A stretch of DNA of 64,000 nt, from contig NZ_CP050177.1 of the NCBI RefSeq assembly GCF_011694815.1, positions 992,001 through 1,056,000 of the forward strand, read 5' to 3'. How positions within the stretch are numbered: position 1 is the first letter of the stretch; every line of letters starts with the position of its first letter. Positions 51,238-59,955 of this stretch are shown here, in pieces. The notes under the pieces were generated by a model. It did no database searches. It saw only the letters and a program-made list of their open reading frames with translations, and was not told the DNA's origin. Made by a program: the position numbers and the translations under genes. Origin of the DNA: Streptomyces liangshanensis. GTDB lineage: Bacteria; Actinomycetota; Actinomycetes; Streptomycetales; Streptomycetaceae.

Positions 51238-51708
51238 CTAGTCCAGGTACGTGCCGTCCGCGTACACCCACGCGCCGTCGTGGCGGGTGAAGCGGCTGCG
51301 TTCGTGGAGGGCGCCCGGGTGGCCCTGCTGGGTGTACGAGGCGCGGAAGGTGACCGTGCCCGTGGTGTGGAACGCGGTGCCTTCCGTGGTGCCCAGGATC
51401 TCCAGACCGGTCCAGCGGGTGGTGGGGTCCAGTTCGAGGCCGTCCGGGCGGGTGGCCGGGTCCCACGTCCTGAGCAGGTACGACGCGTCCAGCACCACGA
51501 ACGCGCTGTAGCGGGACCGCATCAGCGCCTCGGCCGTCGGCGCGGTGGCCGGGCCCACGTGGTAGCGCCCGCAGCACTCCCCGTACGGCGCGGGCCGGCC
51601 GCACGGGCAGGGCGAGGCGGCCGAGGGCGAGACCGGGGAAGGGGCGGGGGCGGGCGGGGAGTGGGGGGTGCGCGCGGGGCGCGCCGGGCGGTGGGGGCGT
51701 CGGGCCAT
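51238..51708 (-). CDS. YchJ family (UPF0225) protein with SEC-C-like zinc motif
   Basis: 156 residues. The metal motif is CPCGRPAPYGECCGRYH near residues 34-50, then ALMRSRYSAFVVLDASYLLR and TRWTGLEILGTTEGTAFHTT of the NTF2-like YchJ domain, ending RSRFTRHDGAWVYADG. The biochemical role is unknown. An Ala/Pro/Arg-rich N-terminal extension precedes the motif; an internal start could be used but none has a clear ribosome site. It is 27 bp downstream on the minus strand from the DUF6191 start. Confidence 0.87.
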   Translation of the reverse strand: MARRPHRPARPARTPHSPPAPAPSPVSPSAASPCPCGRPAPYGECCGRYHVGPATAPTAEALMRSRYSAFVVLDASYLLRTWDPATRPDGLELDPTTRWTGLEILGTTEGTAFHTTGTVTFRASYTQQGHPGALHERSRFTRHDGAWVYADGTYLD

Positions 51709-51845
51709 GGGGCCATTCTGCCTCGCGGGCGGGCCTGTCCGGGCCGGGCGCGTCCCCGGGCCGGGCGCGTCCCGAGCCGTGCGCGGCGACCCGGGACGCG
51801 CGCCGACCGGGACGGGCCGCGCGCCGACCGCCGGGTCCCGGGCCG

Positions 51846-52972
51846 TCAGCCCGGGCCGAAGCGGCGGCGGTACGCGGTGGGCGGCAGGCCCGTGCGGCGT
51901 TTCAGCTGGGATCTCAGGTTGGTGGCCGTGCCGAGGCCGCTCAGGCGCGCCACTCGGTCCAGGCGCACTTCGCCCTCCTCCATCAGGCGGCACGCCAGGG
52001 CCACGCGCTGCGCCGTGAGCCAGGCCAGCGGGGTCGTGCCCAGTTGGGTGCGGAAGCGGCGGTGCAGGGTGGCCTGGCTGATCGTGGCGTGGGCGGCCAG
52101 GGCCTGTCCGGCGGATCTTCGTGGATCAGCCCGCGGCGTCTGGTGCCGTGCCTCGCAAGGCGGAGGACCGACCACGTACTGGATGTACTTGGTCGGTCCG
52201 ACAACGCCGCGAGGTGCGGTGCCAGGCGTCGCGGGCCCACGAAGATCCGCCGGACAGGCCCTGGGTCGGCGGTGGTGAGCGCGGTCGCCAGGCGGGTGGC
52301 CGCCCAGGTCAGGAGGGGGGACAGTGAGGTGTCGGGGACCTCGGGGAGCGGCTGCTCGACGAACTGCCGCTGGCCCCCGTCGCGGTGCGGCGCGAAGACC
52401 AGGCGGCGGCTGACCGCGGCGGCCGTCCGCGCCCCGTGGTCGTGGCGGATCAGCTGGAGGCACGCGTCGAGCGCGGCCGCGCTGCCCGCCGCCGTGACGA
52501 TGTCCCCGTCGTCCACGAAGAGCACGTCCGGGTCGAGCCGTACGGCGGGAAACCGCTCCGCGAACAGGTCGGCCCACCGCCAGTGGGTCGTCGCCCGGCG
52601 CCCGTCGAGCACGCCCGCCGCCGCGAGGACGAAGGAGCCGGTGCAGAAGCTCGCCAGCCGGGCGCCACGCGCCGCCGCGCCGCGTACCGCGTCCAGGACC
52701 GCCGGGGAGGGGTCGTTGCCGGGGTCGGGGCGGTTCGGGACGATCACGGTGTCGGCCCGGTCGACCGCGTCGAGACCGGACACCCCCGAGAGCCGGAAGA
52801 ACCCGGCGTGCATCGTCACGGACGGGTTCTCGGCGCAGAGCTCGAAGTCGTACCAGGGGGTGTCGAGCTCCGGCCGGGCCAGGCCGAACAGCTCGGTCGC
52901 CACCCCCATCTCGAAGGGGTTCGAGCCCTCCGCGACGATCATGACCACCCGGTGCGAGAAATCTTGCGGCAT
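51846..52972 (-). pseudogene. GlxA-type AraC regulator interrupted by a MITE-like element
   Basis: The N-terminal DJ-1/PfpI domain is intact (VVMIVAEGSNPFEMGVATEL; nucleophile elbow SFCTGSFVLAAAGVLDGRR) and runs to LATALTTADPG. The AraC DNA-binding domain follows only after a 166-bp insertion and in another frame (LAAHATISQATLHRRFRTQL, then DRVARLSGLGTATNLRSQLK, ending TAYRRRFGPG). Excising 52098-52263 brings the two parts together at TTADP/LAAHATIS. As it stands the protein stops or loses its HTH, so the regulator is probably inactive. ATG at 52972. The cupin gene at 53025 is divergent. Confidence 0.85.
52098..52263. mobile_element. 166-bp MITE-like hairpin element inside the GlxA-type gene
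   Basis: Perfect 27-bp terminal inverted repeats: 52098-52124 (CAGGGCCTGTCCGGCGGATC plus TTCGTGG) and 52237-52263. The interior is also palindromic (CGCGGCGTCTGGTGCCGTGC against its imperfect complement), with ACCGACCACGTAC and GTACTTGGTCGGT at the centre, so the whole element folds into one long hairpin. It encodes no transposase. No clear target duplication is visible, because the flanking CCAGG/CCTGG merges with the repeat. Confidence 0.85.
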
Positions 52973-53024
52973 GTGCGATTCCTAGCACTGTTCCCGTGCC
53001 CGGCGCCACGGCGAGGATGGGGTC

Positions 53025-53426
53025 ATGACCACAGAACCCGCCGAGCCCATCGGTCTGACCTCCGCCCTTTCCTCCTTCGACGCCCTCTGGAGTCCGCGCA
53101 TCGTGACGCGGGTCAACGACTACGACGTGCGCGTCGCGAAGGTCGCGGGCGAGCACGTGTGGCACGTCCACGAGAACACCGACGAGTTCTTCCAGGTCCT
53201 CGACGGCGAGCTGCTCATCGCGCTGCGCGAGAGCGGCGCCGAGCGGACCGTCACCCTCCCCCGCGGCTCGGTGTTCGTCGTGCCGCGCGGTGTCTGGCAC
53301 AAGCCGTCCTCGGCGGCCGGCGCGTCGATCCTGCTGTTCGAGCCGAGCGGCACGCTGTCGGTGGGTGATCAGCACGAGGAGGTGCCGGACCACGTGGACG
53401 TGACGGTGGGACACGTCCTCCCCTGA
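53025..53426 (+). CDS. Cupin domain protein
   Basis: 133 residues forming a single small cupin barrel: motif 1 WHVHENTDEFFQVLDGEL (His-x-His, Glu) and motif 2 PRGSVFVVPRGVWHKPSSAA (His). The metal ligands of an active cupin are all present, so an enzymatic or metal-sensing role is possible. It is divergent from the interrupted GlxA-type regulator, which would have been its natural controller. Substrate unknown. Confidence 0.85.
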   Translation: MTTEPAEPIGLTSALSSFDALWSPRIVTRVNDYDVRVAKVAGEHVWHVHENTDEFFQVLDGELLIALRESGAERTVTLPRGSVFVVPRGVWHKPSSAAGASILLFEPSGTLSVGDQHEEVPDHVDVTVGHVLP

Positions 53427-53497
53427 CCCTGACGGCGCCCTCGACGGCGCCCTTGACGCTCCGACCGTCCGGGCCTAGCCTCCCTCACCGTCGTACT

Positions 53498-53514
53498 TCA
53501 TACGTCATATATGA
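53498..53514. promoter_or_regulatory. Candidate GntR operator
   Basis: TCATA-CGTCATA-TATGA inverted repeat ending 7 bp before the ATG of the GntR gene; the segment is strikingly A+T-rich for this genome. Confidence 0.5.
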
Positions 53515-53521
53515 GGCGCCC

Positions 53522-54193
53522 ATGGTCTTCACGCCGGTCCCGATCCCCTCCCGCACACAGTTCGTGCTGGAGGCCGTCCGCCACCAGATCCTGACCGGCG
53601 GGCTGCCGCCGGGGCAGCCGCTCGTCGAGGCCGACCTGGCCGCGCGGTTCGGCGTGTCGAAGACCCCCGTGCGCGAGGCGCTCAAGACGCTCGCGGGCAG
53701 CGGTCTGGTCGTGATGAGCCAGTACAAGGGCGTCACGGTCCGTGCGGTCGACGCGGCGATGGCCCGGGAGGTGTACGACGTACGGCTGCTGCTGGAGCCG
53801 GAGGCCCTGCGCCGCTCGGTCGCCGCGGCTGCCCCGTTCGACGCGGCGGCGGACGCGCTGGTACGGGCCGGGGCCGCCGCCGACGCGGCCGAACGGTCCC
53901 TCGCCAACCGGGACTTCCACCGCGCGCTGTACCTCTCGTGCGGGAATCCCCTGCTGGTACGGATGCTGGACGAGGTCAGCGACCAGGCCGCGCTGGTGGC
54001 CACGGTCGCCTGGTCCGCCGACGCGACCTGGGAGCGCGAGGCGGCCGAGCACCACGACGTCCTGCGGCGGGCGCGCGCGGGCGACGCGGAGGGCGCGGCG
54101 GGGGCGCTGCACGACCACATCGCCCGCTTCGTCCGGGGAGCGTTCCCGGACGAGGCGGGGGACATACCCTCGCCGTCGCGGGGGGAGGCGTGA
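53522..54193 (+). CDS. GntR family regulator (FadR/FCD subfamily)
   Basis: 223 residues. A winged helix (TQFVLEAVRHQILTGGLPPG, ARFGVSKTPVREALKTLAGS) precedes an all-helical FCD effector domain with metal-binding-type positions (EVYDVRLLLEPEALRRSVAA, RDFHRALYLSCGN, HHDVLRRARAGD). FCD members often bind sugar acids or their dehydration products. Its stop overlaps the GTG of the DHDPS-family gene, making it the first gene of the sugar-acid operon and its probable local regulator. Confidence 0.9.
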   Translation: MVFTPVPIPSRTQFVLEAVRHQILTGGLPPGQPLVEADLAARFGVSKTPVREALKTLAGSGLVVMSQYKGVTVRAVDAAMAREVYDVRLLLEPEALRRSVAAAAPFDAAADALVRAGAAADAAERSLANRDFHRALYLSCGNPLLVRMLDEVSDQAALVATVAWSADATWEREAAEHHDVLRRARAGDAEGAAGALHDHIARFVRGAFPDEAGDIPSPSRGEA

Positions 54194-55107
54194 GCGACCT
54201 CTCCCGGGCGCGGGCCGCGCTCGCCGACGTCGTGGCCATCCCCGTGACCCCGTTCGCCGCCGACGGGAGCGTCGACACCGCCGCGTACCGCCTGCTCCTG
54301 CGCCGGCTGCTGGACGCGGGGGTACGGACCGTCACGCCCAACGGGAACACCGGCGAGTTCTACGCCCTCTCCCCCGAAGAACGGCTGCTGGTCACGGAGT
54401 TGACGGTGGCGGAGGTGGGCGGCCGCGCCGAGGTGGTGGCCGGGGTGGGCCACGACCTGGCCACGGCGGTCGCCGCCGCCCGGCACGCCAGGGACGCCGG
54501 GGCGGCCATGGTCATGGTGCATCAGCCGGTGCACCCGTACATCTCGCAGGAGGGCTGGATCGCCTACCAGCGGACCGTCGCCGACTCCGTCCCGGGCCTC
54601 GGGGTCGTCCCGTACCTCCGCGACCCGCTGATCACGGCCGGAACCCTGTCCCGGCTCGGGGAGCTGTGCCCGAACGTCATCGGTGTGAAGTACGCCGTCC
54701 CGGACGCGACGCGCTTCGCGGCCTTCGCCCGGGACGCGAGCGGTCCGGGCGGCCCCGGCCGCTTCGTGTGGGTCGCGGGTCTCGCCGAGCTCCACGCGCC
54801 CGCCCACTGGACCGGGGGCGCGACCGGCTTCACCTCCGGGCTCGTCAACGTGGCGCCGCGGCTCTCCCTCACCCTGCTCGCCGCCCTCCGCGCGGGGGAC
54901 GCGGAGGCCGCGCGGGACGTGTGGGAGCGGGTCCGCCCGTTCGAGGAACTGCGCGCCGCCCGGCATTCGGCCGACAACGTGTCCGTCGTCAAGGAGGCCC
55001 TCGCCGTGCTCGGCCTCTGCCGCCGCGACGTACGCCCGCCGAGCAGCCCGCTGCCCGCCGCGACCCGCGCCGAGGTCGCGGCGCTCGTGACGGCGTGGGG
55101 GGTGTGA
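54190..55107 (+). CDS. DHDPS-family aldolase/dehydratase for a 2-keto-3-deoxy acid
   Basis: 305 residues of the DapA/NanA TIM-barrel family. The Schiff-base lysine is K167 (NVIGVKYAVPD), the catalytic tyrosine Y142 (VVPYLRDPL) and the GNTGEF loop is at 52-57. Family members linked to IlvD/Edd dehydratases act on 2-keto-3-deoxy aldonates, either cleaving them (KDG-aldolase type) or dehydrating them (KDG/KDA dehydratase type). Which applies is not decidable. GTG at 54190 overlaps the GntR stop. It is followed 4 bp later by the dehydratase gene. Confidence 0.9.
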   Translation: MSDLSRARAALADVVAIPVTPFAADGSVDTAAYRLLLRRLLDAGVRTVTPNGNTGEFYALSPEERLLVTELTVAEVGGRAEVVAGVGHDLATAVAAARHARDAGAAMVMVHQPVHPYISQEGWIAYQRTVADSVPGLGVVPYLRDPLITAGTLSRLGELCPNVIGVKYAVPDATRFAAFARDASGPGGPGRFVWVAGLAELHAPAHWTGGATGFTSGLVNVAPRLSLTLLAALRAGDAEAARDVWERVRPFEELRAARHSADNVSVVKEALAVLGLCRRDVRPPSSPLPAATRAEVAALVTAWGV

Positions 55108-55111
55108 GGGC

Positions 55112-56839
55112 GTGGGGGGTGTGAAGGACCCGCGCGACCTGCGCAGCCACCAGTGGTACGGGACGGACGGGCTGCGGTCGTTCAGCCACCGCGCCCGGAC
55201 CCGGCAGCTCGGCTACCTCCCCGAGGAGCATCTCGGCAAGCCGGTCGTCGCGATCCTCAACACCTGGAGCGACATCAACCCCTGCCACGTCCACCTGCGC
55301 GAGCGGGCGCAGGCGGTGAAGCGGGGCGTGTGGCAGGCCGGCGGCTTCCCGCTGGAGTTCCCGGTGTCGACCCTGTCGGAGACGTTCCAGAAGCCGACGC
55401 CCATGCTCTACCGCAACCTTCTCGCCCTGGAGACCGAGGAGTTGCTGCGCTCGTACCCGGTGGACGGCGCGGTCCTGATGGGCGGCTGCGACAAGACGAC
55501 CCCCGCCCTGCTGATGGGAGCGGCGAGTGTGGACCTCCCGGCGGTGTTCGTACCGGCCGGGCCCATGCTCCCGGGGCACTGGCGCGACAAGGTGCTCGGC
55601 TCGGGGACCGACATGTGGAAGTACTGGGACGAGCGGCGGGCCGGCCTGATCGGGGACCGTGAACTCGCCGAGCTGGAGAACGGCCTCGCGCGCTCCCCCG
55701 GCCACTGCATGACGATGGGCACCGCCTCCACCCTGACGGCGGCGGCCGAGGCGCTGGGGGTGACCGTGCCCGGCGCGTCGTCCGTACCGGCGGTGGACTC
55801 GGGGCACGAGCGGATGGCGGCGGCGTCGGGCCGGCTGATCGTGGATCTCGTCGGGCGGGACCTCACCCTGTCGCGGGTGATGACGCGGGAGGCGTACGAG
55901 GACGCCGTAACGACCGTACTGGCCCTGGGGGGTTCGACCAACGCCGTCATCCACCTGATCGCCATGGCGGGGCGCAGCGGGGTACGGCTGACGCTGGACG
56001 ACTTCGACCGGATCGCCCGGACGGTTCCGGTGCTGGCCGATCTGCGCCCCGGCGGGCGGTACTTGATGGAGGACTTCCACTTCGCGGGCGGACTCCCGGC
56101 GTTCCTCGGGCAGTTGACGGACCTGCTGCACCTGGACCGGCCGACGGTCGCGCACCCCACCCTGCGCGCGCAGCTGGCCGGCGCGGTGGTGCACGACGCG
56201 GAGGTGATCCGGCCGCGCGAGCGGCCGCTCGCGGCGGAGGGCGGGGTGGCGGTGCTGCGCGGCAACCTGTGCCCCGACGGGGCGGTGATCAAGCACATCG
56301 CCGCCGATCCGGCGCTGCTCCGGCACACCGGCCCCGCGGTGGTCTTCGACGACTACCGCGCGATGCAGCGGACCATCGACGATCCCGCGCTCGGCATCAC
56401 GGCCGACCATGTGCTGGTGCTGCGCGGCGCGGGCCCCAAGGGCGGGCCCGGCATGCCCGAGTACGGGATGCTGCCGATCCCGGACCACCTGCTGAAGCGG
56501 GGGGTGCGGGACATGGTGCGGATCTCCGACGCCCGGATGAGCGGGACGAGTTACGGCGCGTGTGTGCTGCACGTCGCGCCCGAGTCGTACGTCGGGGGCC
56601 CGCTCGCCCTCGTCCGGACGGGCGACCTGATCACACTGGACGTGGCGGGCCGCTCGCTGCGGCTGGAGGTGCCGGACGAGGAGCTGGCCCGGCGGCGCGC
56701 GGCGTGGGTCGCGCCGGCGCCGCGGTACGGGCGGGGGTACGGCGCGCTCTACACCGAGCACATCACGCAGGCGGACACCGGGTGTGACTTCGAGTTCCTG
56801 TCGCGGGAGGGGGCGGTGCCGGATCCGTACGCGGGGTGA
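55112..56839 (+). CDS. IlvD/Edd family aldonate dehydratase
   Basis: 575 residues. The three cluster-associated cysteines are C58 (NTWSDINPCHVH), C126 (LMGGCDKTTPALL) and C199 (SPGHCMTMGTAST), with SRVMTREAYEDAVTTVLALG and RISDARMSGTSYGACVLHVA further on. The N-terminus RSHQWYGTDGLRSFSHRART and the cofactor pattern resemble L-arabinonate/D-xylonate-type dehydratases rather than IlvD. It converts an aldonate to the 2-keto-3-deoxy acid used by the preceding DHDPS-family enzyme. A GTG at 55121 is an alternative start. It is co-directional with and 4 bp from that gene. Confidence 0.9.
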   Translation: MGGVKDPRDLRSHQWYGTDGLRSFSHRARTRQLGYLPEEHLGKPVVAILNTWSDINPCHVHLRERAQAVKRGVWQAGGFPLEFPVSTLSETFQKPTPMLYRNLLALETEELLRSYPVDGAVLMGGCDKTTPALLMGAASVDLPAVFVPAGPMLPGHWRDKVLGSGTDMWKYWDERRAGLIGDRELAELENGLARSPGHCMTMGTASTLTAAAEALGVTVPGASSVPAVDSGHERMAAASGRLIVDLVGRDLTLSRVMTREAYEDAVTTVLALGGSTNAVIHLIAMAGRSGVRLTLDDFDRIARTVPVLADLRPGGRYLMEDFHFAGGLPAFLGQLTDLLHLDRPTVAHPTLRAQLAGAVVHDAEVIRPRERPLAAEGGVAVLRGNLCPDGAVIKHIAADPALLRHTGPAVVFDDYRAMQRTIDDPALGITADHVLVLRGAGPKGGPGMPEYGMLPIPDHLLKRGVRDMVRISDARMSGTSYGACVLHVAPESYVGGPLALVRTGDLITLDVAGRSLRLEVPDEELARRRAAWVAPAPRYGRGYGALYTEHITQADTGCDFEFLSREGAVPDPYAG

Positions 56840-56878
56840 GGCGTCGGGGACGGTGGTCCGGTAGGGGCGTCCGGGCTG

Positions 56879-57790
56879 TCAGCCCGCGAAGGGGGTGGCC
56901 GGCAGTCCCTGACCCGCGTCGGGGAGGACCAGCAGGGAGCCCGACAACGGGTGCGGGCGGGCGAGGCCGACGCGGGCCGAGGTGATGTAGAGGTCGCGCA
57001 GGCCGGGACCGCCGAAGGCGCACGACGTCGGGCGGCGTACGGGGAGTTCGAGCACGCGGTCGAGGGTGCCGGACGGGGTGTAGCGGCGGATCTGGCCGCC
57101 GTCCCAGAGGGCGGCCCAGACGCAGCCGTCCGCGTCGACGGTCAGCCCGTCGAAGACACCGGCCCCGTCCTCGGCGACGGCGAAGGTGCGGCGGCCGGTG
57201 AGGCGGGGGCCGTCCGGCGCGGCGCCGCCCGGTCCGGAGCCGCCGCCGCCCGGGCCGTCCTCGACGCGGAAGGCGTCGATGCGGTGGGTGAGGCTGTCGA
57301 TGTAGAACATCGTGCCGCCGTCGGGGCTCCACCCCGTGCCGTTGCCGACCCCGACCGTGAGCTGCCCGGTCGCCGTGCCGTCCGGCGCCACCCGGATCAG
57401 GCTGCCGCCGCCCGGGGCCTCGTCGTCGCGCATGCTCCCCGCCCAGAGCGCCCCGTCGGGCGCGACCGCCGCGTCGTTGCCCCTGCGGCCCGGCACGGGG
57501 TCGTGGACCAGCCAGGAGAACGAGGCGTCGGGACCGTACAGCCCGACGCCGTCCCGGAGGTTGACGACCAGGCCGCCGCCCGCCCGGGGCGCGGCGGCGC
57601 CGACGTGCTGCCCGGTGGCCATGACCGTGCGCGTGCCGTCGGCCGGGGTGTGGGTGTGGACGCGGGAGCCGAGGATGTCGACCCAGATCAGGCGGCCGGT
57701 CGCCGGGTCCCAGGTGGGTCCCTCGCCGAGGACCGCGCGTTCCCGTACGGCGACCTCGACGCGGGTGCGCCGGCGGGCGCGCGCCGTCAT
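56879..57790 (-). CDS. SMP-30/gluconolactonase family lactonase
   Basis: 303 residues of the SMP-30 six-bladed propeller. Metal-site residues can be placed in LGEGPTWDP (Glu), VGNGTGWSPDG (Asn) and FDGLTVDADGCVW (Asp). It opens sugar lactones to aldonates, the step before the two dehydratases of this cluster. The ATG at 57790 overlaps the stop of the IclR gene (ATGA), so both are coupled on the minus strand. Confidence 0.9.
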   Translation of the reverse strand: MTARARRRTRVEVAVRERAVLGEGPTWDPATGRLIWVDILGSRVHTHTPADGTRTVMATGQHVGAAAPRAGGGLVVNLRDGVGLYGPDASFSWLVHDPVPGRRGNDAAVAPDGALWAGSMRDDEAPGGGSLIRVAPDGTATGQLTVGVGNGTGWSPDGGTMFYIDSLTHRIDAFRVEDGPGGGGSGPGGAAPDGPRLTGRRTFAVAEDGAGVFDGLTVDADGCVWAALWDGGQIRRYTPSGTLDRVLELPVRRPTSCAFGGPGLRDLYITSARVGLARPHPLSGSLLVLPDAGQGLPATPFAG

Positions 57791-58590
57791 CGCCGGCCCC
57801 GGTGGCCGAGGCGTACGGAGAGCGCGTCCGCGCCCTCGACGGCCAGGCGGGCCAGTTCCTCCTCGCGCCCGTCGCTCCAGCGGATCATCGGGACGGAGAT
57901 GGACAGGGCGGCGACGACCCGGCCCGCGCTGTCGCGGACGGGCGCCGCCACGCAGCTGACGTCCGGGTTGGACTCGCGGTGCTCGACGGCGACGCCGCGC
58001 TCCCGGGTCCTCGCCAGCTCGGCCCGCAGCACCGCGGGGTCGGTGATGCTGTCGGGGGTCATCGCGGTCAGGGTCAGCGTCGTCTCCGCCGACATCGCCG
58101 TCGAGCCGTCGTCCGCGAAGCGCCGCGCCAACTCGTCCTCGGGGAGGGACGCGAGGAGCATCTTGCCGACGGACGTGCAGTGGGCGGGCAGCCGGCGGCC
58201 GGCCGCCGAGACCATCCGGACGGCGTGCGTGGAGTCCACCTTCGCGATGTAGATGACGTCCGTGTCCTCCAGGACGGCCACGTGCACGGTCTCGTCGCAG
58301 GTCTCGGCGACCTCGCGCGCGACCCGCTGCCCCTCGGCCGCGAGGTCGAGCTGTTCCGCGTACCGGCTGCCCAGTTGGTACGTACGGACCCCGAGGCGGT
58401 AGCGGCCGGGCTGGCCGGGGAGGGGGTCCAGGTAGGCGCGGGCGGCGAGGGTGGTGAGCAGTTCGTGGACGGTGGTGCGCGGGAGTTGGAGTCTGCGGAT
58501 CACGTCCGGCGCGGAGAGCGGCCCCTCGCTCTCCAGGAACAGTTCGAGCACGTCCAGGGCCCGCGTGACCGCGGGGACCAAGCGTCCCAT
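57787..58590 (-). CDS. IclR family regulator of the sugar-acid cluster
   Basis: 267 residues. Winged helix (VTRALDVLELFLESEGPLSA, PDVIRRLQLPRTTVHELLTT), then an IclR effector domain (CDETVHVAVLEDTDVIYIAK, AHCTSVGKMLLASLPEDELA, VSCVAAPVRDSAGRVVAALS). IclR effectors are commonly small acids, and a 2-keto-3-deoxy sugar acid is a good candidate. It lies divergent from the enolase-superfamily operon, whose promoter region contains the proposed binding sites (58732-58762). ATG at 58590 with GGGTGG about 6 nt away. Confidence 0.92.
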   Translation of the reverse strand: MGRLVPAVTRALDVLELFLESEGPLSAPDVIRRLQLPRTTVHELLTTLAARAYLDPLPGQPGRYRLGVRTYQLGSRYAEQLDLAAEGQRVAREVAETCDETVHVAVLEDTDVIYIAKVDSTHAVRMVSAAGRRLPAHCTSVGKMLLASLPEDELARRFADDGSTAMSAETTLTLTAMTPDSITDPAVLRAELARTRERGVAVEHRESNPDVSCVAAPVRDSAGRVVAALSISVPMIRWSDGREEELARLAVEGADALSVRLGHRGRR

Positions 58591-58731
58591 GACGGACCAC
58601 CCATCCCTTCGTTTCCGGTAGTCCGGCCGTCGGCTGTTCGATCCCTCGGTCGTCGGCCGGAATGACGAACACAGGCTAGCCGCCGCGCGACCCATTGACA
58701 CCCTCACGTGCCCTGAATACGGTCACGCCAC

Positions 58732-58762
58732 GATTTCGAACGACTGACGAAATCTCGAACAT
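58732..58762. promoter_or_regulatory. Candidate IclR operator, divergent promoter region
   Basis: GATTTCG-N9-CGAAATC inverted repeat (58732-58738, 58748-58754) and the related CGAAC words at 58737 and 58755, between the IclR gene and the 58792 gene. ATCTCGAAC is also found at 61081-61089. Confidence 0.55.
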
Positions 58763-58791
58763 CTCCATCGGCCGGACGAGGGGTAACCGCA

Positions 58792-59955
58792 GTGCGCATC
58801 ACGGGAATCAGTACTCATGTCGTCGGCACTCCCTGGCGCAACCTCACCTACGTCCTCGTCCACACCGACGAGGGGCTGACGGGGGTCGGCGAGACCCGGA
58901 TGCTCGGCAGGACCGACGCGTTGATCGGCTATCTGCGCGAGGCCGAGGCCAACCACATCGCGGGATCGGACCCGTTCGCGGTGGAGGATCTCGTACGGCG
59001 CATGAAGTACGGCGACTTCGGGCGGGCCGGCGAGATCGTGATGTCGGGCATCGCCGTGGTGGAAATGGCCTGTTGGGACATCAAGGGCAAGGCGCTCGGC
59101 GTGCCGGTGTGGCAGTTGCTCGGCGGCAAGGTCACCGACCGGGTGAAGGCGTACGCGAACGGCTGGTACACCACCGAGCGCACCCCGGACGCCTACCACA
59201 AGGCGGCGCGCGCGGTGGTCGAGCGTGGCTACCGGGCCCTGAAGATCGACCCGTTCGGGACCGGGCACTTCGAGCTTGACCGGCCCGCGACCCGCGACGC
59301 GGTGGCGCTGATCGAGGCGGTCCGGGACGCGATCGGGCCCGACACCGAGCTGATGCTGGAGATGCACGGCCGGTTCAGCCCGGCGACGGCGGTACGGCTG
59401 GCGCGCGAACTCGCCCCGTACGACCCGGCCTGGCTGGAGGAGCCCGTACCGCCGGAGAACGTCGACGCGCTGCGCAAGGTCGCCGAGAAGGTGGACATGC
59501 CGATCGCGACCGGCGAACGCGTCCACGACCGCATCGAGTTCCGCGAGCTCTTCGCGTCGCGGGCCGTCGACATCATCCAGCCGGACGTGGGGCACATCGG
59601 CGGCATCCTGGAGGCGAGGAAGCTCGCCGCCACCGCCGAGACCCACTACGTCCTGGTCGCCCCGCACAACGTCGGCGGGTCGGTGCTCACGGCGGCGAGC
59701 CTGCAACTGGCCGCCTGCACACCGAACTTCAAGATCCTCGAACACTTCAACGACTTCGCCGACGCGGAGATCAAGAAGGTGGTGAAGGGCGCGCCCCAGG
59801 TCGACCCCGTGGACGGGTGCTTCCCGGTCTCGCACGCGCCGGGACTCGGCGTGGAGTTCGACGTGGAGGCGGCGGCCGAATTCCCCCAGCAGCGGGCGCG
59901 GTTCGACCTGTGGGCCGAGGGCTGGGAGAAGCGCGCGCCGAAGGACTCCCGGTGA
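58792..59955 (+). CDS. Mandelate racemase/enolase superfamily sugar-acid dehydratase
   Basis: 387 residues. Metal ligands E190 (MLEMHGRFS), E216 (WLEEPVPPEN) and E242 (ATGERVHDR), with catalytic-type residues H192, D265 (IQPDVGHIGG) and H292 (VAPHNVGGS). The pattern is that of D-galactonate/gluconate-type acid-sugar dehydratases of the mandelate-racemase group, which convert aldonates to 2-keto-3-deoxy acids. GTG at 58792 with GAGGGG at 58778-58783. The stop overlaps the next gene (GTGA). Two unrelated aldonate dehydratases (this and the IlvD/Edd one) in one cluster suggest two substrates or stereoisomers. Confidence 0.9.
   Translation: MRITGISTHVVGTPWRNLTYVLVHTDEGLTGVGETRMLGRTDALIGYLREAEANHIAGSDPFAVEDLVRRMKYGDFGRAGEIVMSGIAVVEMACWDIKGKALGVPVWQLLGGKVTDRVKAYANGWYTTERTPDAYHKAARAVVERGYRALKIDPFGTGHFELDRPATRDAVALIEAVRDAIGPDTELMLEMHGRFSPATAVRLARELAPYDPAWLEEPVPPENVDALRKVAEKVDMPIATGERVHDRIEFRELFASRAVDIIQPDVGHIGGILEARKLAATAETHYVLVAPHNVGGSVLTAASLQLAACTPNFKILEHFNDFADAEIKKVVKGAPQVDPVDGCFPVSHAPGLGVEFDVEAAAEFPQQRARFDLWAEGWEKRAPKDSR

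Noticed and set aside
39029..53426. A secondary-metabolite gene cluster
   Set aside because: No polyketide synthase, peptide synthetase, terpene cyclase or RiPP core is present; the glycosyltransferase operon alone is not enough.
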